NCBI GenBank assembly: GCA_050694215.1
Contig: JBOGXB010000057.1
Location: 1-13,070 of the forward strand
Length of the DNA: 13,070 nt
Source: JBOGXB01 sp050694215
GTDB taxonomy: Bacteria; Actinomycetota; CADDZG01; WHSQ01
Reading direction: 5' to 3'
Below, piece by piece: positions 1 through 5,687 of the stretch (position 1 is its first letter; each line of letters opens with the position of its first letter). Both the position numbers and the translations under genes were made by a program. The notes under the pieces were generated by a model. That model searched no databases. It worked only from the letters and a program-made list of their open reading frames with translations, and was not told the DNA's origin.

Positions 1-56
1 AGACGGATGCAGCGCTCCTTGAACTCAGGGGCATACCGCCTCTGAGGGTGGCCCAT
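1..56 (-). CDS. IS3-family transposase OrfA, N-terminal fragment cut by the window edge
   Basis: Only the first 18 codons and two bases are present. The reading frame starts at ATG 56 and gives MGHPQRRYAPEFKERCIRL, which has the YxPEFKxxxxRL pattern at the start of the helix-turn-helix DNA-binding protein (HTH_Tnp_1 type) encoded by the first ORF of IS3-family elements. A good Shine-Dalgarno, AAAGGAG, lies five bases upstream of the ATG. In this family OrfA is normally joined to the DDE catalytic domain of OrfB by a -1 frameshift; that part is outside the window. It is too short to name the exact IS, and it is not possible to tell whether the transposase is intact. Confidence 0.7.
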   Translation of the reverse strand, partial: MGHPQRRYAPEFKERCIR

Positions 57-120
57 GGACACTCCTTTCTGGTCACGTCATGGACGTGCACCACATTCGA
101 GTGTCCACGTAAACGGGTCA
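1..120 (-). mobile_element. End of an IS3-family-like insertion sequence (partial, runs off the window)
   Basis: The window opens inside an insertion sequence that reads leftwards. Its outer end is placed at base 120: read on the minus strand from there the sequence begins TGACCCGTTTACGTGGACAC, which starts with the TG expected of IS3-family ends and resembles, from memory, the IS3-group terminal pattern with ACGT followed by GGACAC. The transposase OrfA start codon lies 64 bases inside this end, a normal distance. Between them are a perfect hairpin (CACGTC-ATG-GACGTG, 74-88) and an 8-bp inverted repeat (57-64 with 99-106). The flanking bases from 121 (AACC) could be the target duplication, but the other end of the element is outside the window, so this and the completeness of the element are untestable here. 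Confidence 0.7.
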
Positions 121-129
121 AACCCAACA

Positions 130-156
130 TGCACCAGTTGCACAGCGTGCACGGCA
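130..156. repeat. Three tandem TGCAC motifs at 9-bp period
   Basis: TGCAC occurs at 130-134, 139-143 and 148-152, each followed by four variable bases, giving three 9-base units (TGCACCAGT, TGCACAGCG, TGCACGGCA). The last copy sits inside the 8-bp palindrome CGTGCACG (146-153). The array begins ten bases outside the insertion-sequence end and about 110 bases upstream of the ispH start. It could be an iterated protein-binding site or a chance cluster; nothing here identifies a binding protein. Confidence 0.35.
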
Positions 157-247
157 CTTTTCCGGCTCCCGCGACGCACCTCCACCATCTTTGGGCGAGC
201 GAAGAGCCCAAGTGATTCCCCGGAATCAGCTTGAGCCGGTGGGCCAC

Positions 248-253
248 TACGAT
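248..253 (+). promoter_or_regulatory. Candidate -10 element of a leaderless ispH promoter
   Basis: TACGAT fits the actinobacterial -10 consensus TANNNT and is followed by exactly six bases and then GTG at 260, the preferred ispH start. Transcription would therefore begin at or next to the start codon, giving a leaderless mRNA, a common arrangement in actinobacteria. No good -35 hexamer is present at 16-18 bases upstream. The GGAG at 254-257 is only two bases from the GTG, too close for a normal Shine-Dalgarno, which fits the leaderless reading. Confidence 0.4.
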
Positions 254-259
254 GGAGAC

Positions 260-1237
260 GTGAACGAACGCTCAAGCGGACAGGGCAAGCGCGTGTTGCT
301 GGCGGCTCCCAGGGGCTACTGCGCCGGCGTGGATCGCGCCGTTCAGATCGTGGAACGTGCCCTCGAGGCGTGTGGCGCCCCGGTCTACGTCCGCAAGGAG
401 ATCGTCCACAACCGCCACGTCGTCGAGGAGCTCGAGCAGCGCGGCGCGGTCTTCGTAGATTCCGAGCAGGAGGTGCCCGAGGGTTCGGTGTGCATCTTCT
501 CCGCCCACGGTGTGTCGCCGGCGGTACGCGAAACCGCGCAGGCACGCAACCTCCGTGTGATCGACGCGACCTGTCCGCTCGTCACGAAGGTCCACAACGA
601 GGCCAAGCGGTTCGATCGAGACGAACGGACCATCGTCCTCGTCGGCCATCGCGGCCATGAGGAGATCGAAGGGACGTCCGGCGAGGCCGCGGGCAACACG
701 ATCGTCGTCGAGAACGTCGACGAAGTTGCGTCGCTCCCTCTCGCCGACGACCAGCCGGTTGGATATCTCACACAGACGACGCTGTCGGTAGACGACACTC
801 TGCAGGTGGTCGAGGCGCTTCGAGCCCGGTTCTCCGACATAACCGGCCCGCGCTCCGACGACATCTGTTACGCGACGCAGAATCGCCAGGTTGCCGTAAA
901 AGCGATCGCGCCCGAGTCCGACGTCGTGCTGATCGTGGGGGCGATCAACTCGAGCAACTCCAACCGCATGGTGGAAGTCGCAAAGAGCATGGGCGCGCAT
1001 GCCTACCTCGTTCCGAACGAGTCCTATCTGAAGGAGGAATGGCTCGAGGGCGCCGGTGTGGTGGGGGTGAGCTCAGGAGCCAGCGCACCGGAGGTTCTCG
1101 TCGAGCGACTCCTCGAGCGCCTGGCCGGGTTCGGCTACGAGCGGGTGGAGACGCGAGAGGTGACAACCGAAGACATCACCTTCTCGCTACCCCCCTGGTT
1201 GCGCGATGAGGTCGGAAGCGCGCCGCGCCCAGCCTGA
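260..1237 (+). CDS. ispH: 4-hydroxy-3-methylbut-2-enyl diphosphate reductase (IspH/LytB)
   Basis: This iron-sulfur enzyme catalyses the last step of the MEP pathway, reducing HMBPP to isopentenyl and dimethylallyl diphosphate in the cytoplasm. The 325-residue product is of full family length. The three cluster cysteines are C21 (APRGYCAGVDRAV), C105 (DATCPLVTKVH) and C203 (DICYATQNRQ). Substrate-binding and catalytic positions are also visible: H50 in VHNRHVV, H83 in SAHGVSP, H133 and E135 in GHRGHEEIEGT, T173-T174 in YLTQTTLS, and the INSSNSNRM loop at 229-237. The GTG at 260 was chosen because homology begins at RVLLAAPRG (residue 11) and a TANNNT box lies six bases before it. An in-frame TTG at 191 would add 23 unlike residues and has no ribosome site. 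The gene stands alone and converges on the dehydratase gene. The insertion sequence 140 bases upstream leaves the proposed promoter intact. Confidence 0.95.
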   Translation: MNERSSGQGKRVLLAAPRGYCAGVDRAVQIVERALEACGAPVYVRKEIVHNRHVVEELEQRGAVFVDSEQEVPEGSVCIFSAHGVSPAVRETAQARNLRVIDATCPLVTKVHNEAKRFDRDERTIVLVGHRGHEEIEGTSGEAAGNTIVVENVDEVASLPLADDQPVGYLTQTTLSVDDTLQVVEALRARFSDITGPRSDDICYATQNRQVAVKAIAPESDVVLIVGAINSSNSNRMVEVAKSMGAHAYLVPNESYLKEEWLEGAGVVGVSSGASAPEVLVERLLERLAGFGYERVETREVTTEDITFSLPPWLRDEVGSAPRPA

Positions 1238-1294
1238 AGCCCCTTTTGATGTCGGAAACCGCACGGCGTTTGTAGCTGAGTTAGCAGAAAACGG

Positions 1295-1579
1295 TCAGCC
1301 GATCGACTGCTCGATGTCTCCAGCCAGGTCGAAGTCGAGCGGAGTGAGCCCGCCCTCGGAATGAGTCGAGAGGCTCAACGTCACCTTGTTCCAGCGGATG
1401 TCGATGTCGGGATGGTGGTCGTAACGGTCGGCGAGCTTCGCGACATCGTTGACGAATTCGATCGCGGACCTGAAGTCGTCGAACTCGAACACCTTTTGGA
1501 TCTCGTCGCCCTCGCGTTCCCAATCGCCGAGCTCGTCGAGGCGCTGTTCGATCTCTTCCTCGTCCAGCAGTTGGACCAC
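1295..1579 (-). CDS. 4a-hydroxytetrahydrobiopterin dehydratase (pterin-4a-carbinolamine dehydratase)
   Basis: The 94-residue product has the usual length and fold pattern of the PCD/DCoH family (phhB-type). The hallmark DHHPDI lies at 54-59 and is followed by the strand NKVTLSLSTHSEGGLT (64-79) containing the second conserved histidine H73. The family dehydrates 4a-hydroxytetrahydrobiopterin so that the pterin cofactor of aromatic amino acid hydroxylases can be recycled; in bacteria without such hydroxylases, members have been linked to molybdopterin metabolism. No hydroxylase or pterin gene lies nearby, so the physiological role here is open. The start is GTG 1579, preceded by GGGAGGAAGA at good spacing. 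It is transcribed divergently from the LLM oxidoreductase gene and converges on ispH, with 57 bases between the two stop codons and no clear terminator hairpin there. Confidence 0.93.
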   Translation of the reverse strand: MVQLLDEEEIEQRLDELGDWEREGDEIQKVFEFDDFRSAIEFVNDVAKLADRYDHHPDIDIRWNKVTLSLSTHSEGGLTPLDFDLAGDIEQSIG

Positions 1580-1656
1580 TTCTTCCTCCCAGAGCCTCCT
1601 TCGACCCGTCGCGGCGCACCTTACCCCAGGAGGGCTGAGCGACCGCTTGCCGCGGG

Positions 1657-1664
1657 ACTATAGT
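1657..1664. promoter_or_regulatory. Symmetric -10-like palindrome between divergent genes
   Basis: ACTATAGT is a perfect palindrome, so the -10-like hexamer TATAGT is present on both strands (1659-1664 on plus, 1662-1657 on minus). It lies in the 118-bp gap between the divergent dehydratase gene (start 1579) and the oxidoreductase gene (start 1698). Used in the plus direction it would give a leader of roughly 25-30 bases, in the minus direction roughly 70. I see no good -35 hexamer at the right distance on either side, so the call rests on the -10 and on position only. Confidence 0.4.
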
Positions 1665-1697
1665 GCGCCACGGACAAGGCGACGGACGAGGTGACGG

Positions 1698-2705
1698 ATG
1701 GATTACGGGATAGGGATCGGCGGTCCCATGTCGATGATCGGCCCGATGGCCAAGATGGTCGAGGACGCGGGGTTCGAATCTTGCTGGGCGGCGGAGACGA
1801 CCAACACCGCCTTTATCTCGGCTTCCGTGGGGATCCAGTCGACGTCCACCATAAACGTCGGCACGGCTATCGCCTTGGCTTTCCCCCGCTCGCCGACGAT
1901 CGCCGCGATGACCGCATGGGATCTGGATGAGCTAGCGGGTGGCCGCTTCATTCTCGGGCTCGGCTCTCAGGTGAAGCGCGTCAACGAGAACCGCTTCTCG
2001 GTGAAGTTCGAGCATCCCGCTCCCAAGCTCAATGAGTATGCACAGGCCATGCGGACGGTGTGGGCGGCGAATAGGGGTGAGGACGTAACCCACGAAGGTC
2101 GCTTCTACACGGTGACCATGCCCACCTTCCACGCAGGGCCTCAGCCGGACCGGAGGGACGTGCCCATCTACTTCGCCGCGGTGGGAAAGCTGATGTCTCG
2201 CACCTGCGGTGAGGTCGCCGACGGTCTGCTCGCACATCCGATCGCCTCGCCGAAATACCTCGAGGAGGTCGTCAAGCCGGCGATGGCCGAGGGGGCCGAA
2301 CGCGCGGACCGGAAGCCGGGGGAGTGCAACCTCACGGCGTCCCCACTCATCTCGATATCCGACGACGCTGATCTCGCCCGCCGCGAGATCAAGCTGCAGA
2401 TCGCCTTCTACGCGACGACCCGTACCTACAGCGGGATCCTCGCGTTGCACGGCAAAGAGGCTCTCGTTCCGGAGCTGCGCGACGCGTTCGGCGCGAGGGA
2501 CAAGGAGCGCATGATCGAGCTCATCGACGACGATCTCTGCGACGAGATAGGAGTAGCAGGGCCCGCCGGCGAGATCAGGGACCGGGTGAAGCGATGGGAG
2601 GGGATCGCCGACCGGCTGCTGGTGGCCGGGCCATGGTACGGCCCCAAGCCGGAGCGGATGTTCGAGAACTACCAGGCGCTGGTGGAGACCTTCGGCTCGA
2701 AGTAG
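1698..2705 (+). CDS. LLM-class, probably F420-dependent oxidoreductase
   Basis: The 335-residue protein has the bacterial-luciferase-like (LLM) TIM-barrel pattern: an N-terminal strand MDYGIGIGG, the AFPRSPTIAAMTAWDLDELA segment at 61-80, the diagnostic GGRFILGLGSQVKR at 81-94, PIYFAA at 156-161, and a C-terminal GPAGEIRDRVKRWEGIADRL region at 288-307. The GLGSQVKR turn and overall length fit the actinobacterial F420-dependent subfamily (TIGR03617-like) better than FMN-dependent monooxygenases, so cofactor F420 is inferred, not proven. The substrate is unknown. The start ATG is preceded by GAGGTGA (1688-1694). The gene is a single transcription unit, divergent from the pterin dehydratase and converging on the end of the mce cluster with a 33-bp gap. 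No F420 biosynthesis gene is in view. Confidence 0.88.
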   Translation: MDYGIGIGGPMSMIGPMAKMVEDAGFESCWAAETTNTAFISASVGIQSTSTINVGTAIALAFPRSPTIAAMTAWDLDELAGGRFILGLGSQVKRVNENRFSVKFEHPAPKLNEYAQAMRTVWAANRGEDVTHEGRFYTVTMPTFHAGPQPDRRDVPIYFAAVGKLMSRTCGEVADGLLAHPIASPKYLEEVVKPAMAEGAERADRKPGECNLTASPLISISDDADLARREIKLQIAFYATTRTYSGILALHGKEALVPELRDAFGARDKERMIELIDDDLCDEIGVAGPAGEIRDRVKRWEGIADRLLVAGPWYGPKPERMFENYQALVETFGSK

Positions 2706-2738
2706 TTGTCTGATTTAGGGCGGGCCAGCGGTTCTCCA

Positions 2739-3338
2739 CTAGCCCTCTTGCCCCGAGAGGAGCTCGACCCTGTCGGCCTTCCAGCCTCCGTCGGTGGTAT
2801 CGATCAGCGTGATCTCCATCACGTAGTTGAACGTGTTGCCCTGAGGGTTCTCGTCGTTCTGGGTCGTCTGGGTGACGCGAGCGATCGCAAGAGCCTCCGA
2901 TCCGGAACGGAACGAGATCTCCGGCCCGTTTAGGACCTGACCTCGTGAGGAGGCGGACACCTTCTCGATTGCCTCGCCCAACCCGGCCGAGAAGGTCTCC
3001 TCGTAGTCCTGGCGGAAGTTACCCGTTGAGATCTGAAGCATCCGGTCGGCGACCTCGTCGATGTTGGTCGAGTCGTAGTTCATCAGGAGGTTGATCACCT
3101 CGAGGGCCCGTCTCTCGGCGACCGGCCGCTGGTCGTTCATGAACTCACCGACGTCTTCAGACGACGTGTCGACACTCGATGCCCACAACGCGACGAAGGT
3201 CGCCGCAAGCGCGATCGAGAGGACGAGACCGGCTGCCAGCGCGGGGACCACCCATCGCTTGCGGTCGCGCGACGAGGCACGAGCGGCCGGGGTTGGCGGC
3301 GCCGGCGGTATCGAGCGGGCTTCCTCTTCCTTGACCAT
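2739..3338 (-). CDS. Mce-associated membrane protein (Mas)
   Basis: The 199-residue product has a short charged and proline-rich cytoplasmic N-terminus (1-29), one transmembrane helix (about 30-52) and an extracytoplasmic domain. The domain carries the Mas pattern: an Ala/Arg-rich helix (AERRALEVINLLMNYD, 74-89), STGNFRQDY at 104-112, a beta-rich part with RVTQTTQ (154-160), and a final DGGWKADRVEL (183-193). Mas proteins are encoded at the ends of actinobacterial mce operons and are thought to stabilise or assist the transporter; OrfB/LucA-type proteins of mycobacteria are relatives. It is the last gene of the cluster, 82 bases after mceF. The start is uncertain: ATG 3338 is chosen because it lies just before the membrane helix region and eight bases after TAGGCT, a possible leaderless -10. 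ATG 3389 in the same frame would add 17 residues; neither has a Shine-Dalgarno. Confidence 0.85.
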   Translation of the reverse strand: MVKEEEARSIPPAPPTPAARASSRDRKRWVVPALAAGLVLSIALAATFVALWASSVDTSSEDVGEFMNDQRPVAERRALEVINLLMNYDSTNIDEVADRMLQISTGNFRQDYEETFSAGLGEAIEKVSASSRGQVLNGPEISFRSGSEALAIARVTQTTQNDENPQGNTFNYVMEITLIDTTDGGWKADRVELLSGQEG

Positions 3339-3346
3339 CGTTTTTG

Positions 3347-3352
3347 AGCCTA
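3347..3352 (-). promoter_or_regulatory. Possible internal -10 element for the Mas gene
   Basis: On the minus strand TAGGCT (TANNNT type) is followed by eight bases and then the ATG at 3338. With no Shine-Dalgarno at that ATG and an 82-base gap after mceF, a leaderless internal transcript is possible. No -35 was identified, so this is a weak call. Confidence 0.22.
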
Positions 3353-3420
3353 GTGGGTGATCGTCGCTATGGATGTGGAGGTCCGTCATCGGGCCGGCAA
3401 TGAACGAAGGCGGCGGACCG

Positions 3421-4596
3421 TCAGATGCTCTGCAGGTAGACGAGCGTCCACGACCACTCGGACATGCGCGCCGGCAGCTGCGGCCCTCCGCGGACGTCGG
3501 CCAGAGATCCATTGGACTCCGTGTCGGCCGCCGGCTGCGAGGAAGAGGAGGATGATTCCGCCCGTTTCGAGCACCTGGCGTTAAGGGGCGGAAGCCTGTG
3601 GCTGCGGTTGCTCGGCGGCCTGCGGTCGGTGCCGTAGCTGCAGGCGTGGTTTTCATCGTCGTTGACAAGACCGAACCGAATCAGCCCGGTTGAGGGCTCG
3701 AACGAGGTGAGGATCCTCGCGAGCCCGGTCGGGAGGTGCCGGAGCAGCTCGGAGATGTCACTCGCGTGATTGGCCTGGAACTCGTTGACCTTGCCGAACT
3801 CGTGCAGGAACTTGTTTAGCTGCGGCCGGTTCTCACGGATGAGCCTGACCAGCTCATCGGAGAGCTGGTTACCGCCTCGCATCAGCCGCTGCAGGTTCCC
3901 CGTGTTGTCCGCAAGCGTTTCGCTTACTATCACGAGCTCACGGATCGCCGTTGCGAAGTCCTCGCGTGACTCCAGGAAGGCCCCGCCCACGCTCGTGCCG
4001 TTGCGGAGGATGCCCTCGACCTCGGACCCCCGCTCGGCGAACAGCGTTGCGAGATCGGCGGTTGACTCGATGATGGTCGCGATGTCTGGTCCCCTGCCGG
4101 TCAGCCCTAAGCCCAGCGCGTCGACGGCCCCCTTGAGGTCCTCGGGCGGCACCCCGCGGAGCACGGCTTCCAGCGTGCTCAGGAGCTCCTGCGTGCTCAC
4201 CGGGATAGAGGTTTGCTCGAGCGGGATCTCGTCGCCGTCCTCGAAGTAAGGAGCCCCGCTGCTTCCGGGCAGGAGATCGACGAACTGCTCGCCGACCGCG
4301 CTCTTGAACATCACGCGAGCTTCGGTGTCCTCCCTCGGGACCCTCGTCTCCTCGCCGATCAGGAGCTCGAGGCGGACGCCTTTCTCGACGACTTCCATCT
4401 TGCCGACTTGACCCACCGTGATGCCGCGGTAGGTGACCTCCTGGTTCGTGAACACGCCACCCGCGTCGGGGAAGATGGCGTAGACGGAATAGCGATCCTG
4501 CAGCACCGAAAGCACCTGCGTCGCCATGAGGTAGCACAGCCCGAGCGCGATGACGAAGAAGGCGACGAGGTTGACCCTTATTCTCCAGCCGATCAT
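3421..4596 (-). CDS. mceF: Mce family protein MceF, sixth subunit of the lipid transporter
   Basis: The 391-residue subunit has an N-terminal membrane anchor (about 8-28), one MCE domain (about 36-112, with YRGITVGQVGKM and FKSAVGEQFVDLLPG), the hairpin APYFEDGDEIPLEQT (115-129), and a long helical region to about 290. The tail contains STGLIRFGL (302-310), ACSYGTDRRPP (318-328) and LNARC (338-342), typical of actinobacterial MceF, then a run of six serines and a polar end (about 349-391). MCE domains assemble as six-membered rings with a central hydrophobic channel, and the helical regions extend it across the envelope. The gene starts at ATG 4596, overlapping the mceE stop by one base (TGATG), which implies translational coupling. 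Position in the operon and the tail motifs both support the F assignment. Confidence 0.92.
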   Translation of the reverse strand: MIGWRIRVNLVAFFVIALGLCYLMATQVLSVLQDRYSVYAIFPDAGGVFTNQEVTYRGITVGQVGKMEVVEKGVRLELLIGEETRVPREDTEARVMFKSAVGEQFVDLLPGSSGAPYFEDGDEIPLEQTSIPVSTQELLSTLEAVLRGVPPEDLKGAVDALGLGLTGRGPDIATIIESTADLATLFAERGSEVEGILRNGTSVGGAFLESREDFATAIRELVIVSETLADNTGNLQRLMRGGNQLSDELVRLIRENRPQLNKFLHEFGKVNEFQANHASDISELLRHLPTGLARILTSFEPSTGLIRFGLVNDDENHACSYGTDRRPPSNRSHRLPPLNARCSKRAESSSSSSQPAADTESNGSLADVRGGPQLPARMSEWSWTLVYLQSI

Positions 4597-5687
4597 CAGT
4601 TGCTCCCCACCAGAGGCGCCCGAAGGATGAACTCGATGACGTTCGAGCTCGGCTGGTTCGAAGAGGTGGGTGCCGCGGGATCACCCGTACCGGGAGCGGC
4701 GCTCGACGCGTCGTTCTGGTCGGCCCCCGGACAAGTCCTGCCCTGAGAATAGTGGTCGGGCGGCGCCTGACACACGTCGAGCTGCAGGTAGTCGCCCGGC
4801 ATGCTCTCGGGGAACCACTCCGTGAACGTCGCGAGCGTCTGCAACGCTTTCCTGACGTTCGCGCTGTTCTCGACCGCCGTCCGAAGGACCGGGCGAAGGT
4901 TGTCGAACTGGGAGTCCAGACCACTCTCGGTCTGCTCGAGGAGCTGCACGCTGATCGTCGAGAACTCGTCGAGTGCGATCAAGAGATCTTCCAGCCCCTC
5001 CCGCTGATCGTTGAGCACGGTCGAGGATTGGGCGAACGACCGCAGGAATCGCTTCAGCACGTCTGAGTCCTCGAGGACGGTCTGGGCTACCGAATCGAGG
5101 GAGTCGACCGAGGACGCGATCTGGTTCTTGCGGCCGGCCAACACGTCGCTGAAGCGACGGAAACGCGACAACACCTCCTTGAGCTCGTCAGCGTTATCGC
5201 GGAGGATGTTGGCCTGAGCGGTGGTGAACCGGTTTATCTGCTCGAGATTCCCGGTGCCGAGGATGCTTGCCAGCTTGGCGAAGACCTCCTCGAGCTCGGT
5301 TGCCTTCGACGTTTGGTCGAGGCCGATCGCGTCCCCGTCCTCGAGGAACGGCGGGCCGTCGGACTGGGGTCGGAGGTCGACGAACTTCTCGCCCAGCAGT
5401 GACGTGGTCCTGACAACGGCCTCCACGTCGGCGGGGAACTGCTCCCCCTCGTCGAGACACATGGACACCCGAGCCGTCCAACCGTCGAGCTCGATGTTCT
5501 GGATCGAGCCGATCTCGACATCGGACGACTGCACGTTGCCTCCGACAACGAGGTCGCCTACCTGCTCGAACCTGGCGATCAGCTCTGTGCCGCTGCAGCT
5601 CGATCCGAGTCCCAGCGCGGTGCATGCGGATCCCAGGACCGCGATCACAAGGAGAAGAGCGACAACGGCCGGCGTCCTCATCCGCAT
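4596..5687 (-). CDS. mceE: Mce family lipoprotein MceE (LprK-like)
   Basis: This is the lipoprotein member of the Mce hexamer. After RMRT it has a hydrophobic signal segment (about 7-18) ending in LGSAC with C22 as the lipid-attachment cysteine; glycine at the -3 position is atypical of the lipobox but tolerated in some lipoproteins. The MCE domain follows (about 34-108, with TTSLLGEKFVDLRPQ), then PPFLEDGDAIGLDQT (112-126), a helical region to about 290, and a tail with DVCQAPPDHYSQGRTCP (304-320) and a Pro/Ser/Ala-rich end. The start taken is ATG 5687, which shares a base with the mceD stop (TGATG) and has GGTGG five bases upstream; GTG 5690 and GTG 5696 are in-frame alternatives that add one to three residues. 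The fifth place among the mce genes is the usual place of the lipoprotein. Confidence 0.92.
   Translation of the reverse strand: MRMRTPAVVALLLVIAVLGSACTALGLGSSCSGTELIARFEQVGDLVVGGNVQSSDVEIGSIQNIELDGWTARVSMCLDEGEQFPADVEAVVRTTSLLGEKFVDLRPQSDGPPFLEDGDAIGLDQTSKATELEEVFAKLASILGTGNLEQINRFTTAQANILRDNADELKEVLSRFRRFSDVLAGRKNQIASSVDSLDSVAQTVLEDSDVLKRFLRSFAQSSTVLNDQREGLEDLLIALDEFSTISVQLLEQTESGLDSQFDNLRPVLRTAVENSANVRKALQTLATFTEWFPESMPGDYLQLDVCQAPPDHYSQGRTCPGADQNDASSAAPGTGDPAAPTSSNQPSSNVIEFILRAPLVGSN

Noticed and set aside
191..259. Upstream TTG start for ispH adding 23 residues
   Set aside because: No Shine-Dalgarno, added residues are unlike the family, and GTG 260 sits just before the conserved N-terminus with a -10 box at leaderless spacing.
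1238..1294. Terminator between the convergent ispH and dehydratase genes
   Set aside because: Only 3-4 bp stems could be formed (for example AAAC/GTTT near 1257-1272); no credible hairpin.
2717..2746. AGGGC/GCCCT inverted repeat between the oxidoreductase and the end of the mce cluster as a terminator
   Set aside because: Only a 5-bp stem with a 20-base loop and no clear U tract on either strand; not enough for a terminator call.
3938..4924. Minus-strand frame of 328 codons overlapping mceF and mceE in another frame
   Set aside because: Arginine-rich product without hydrophobic core; the mceE and mceF frames show clear family motifs throughout.
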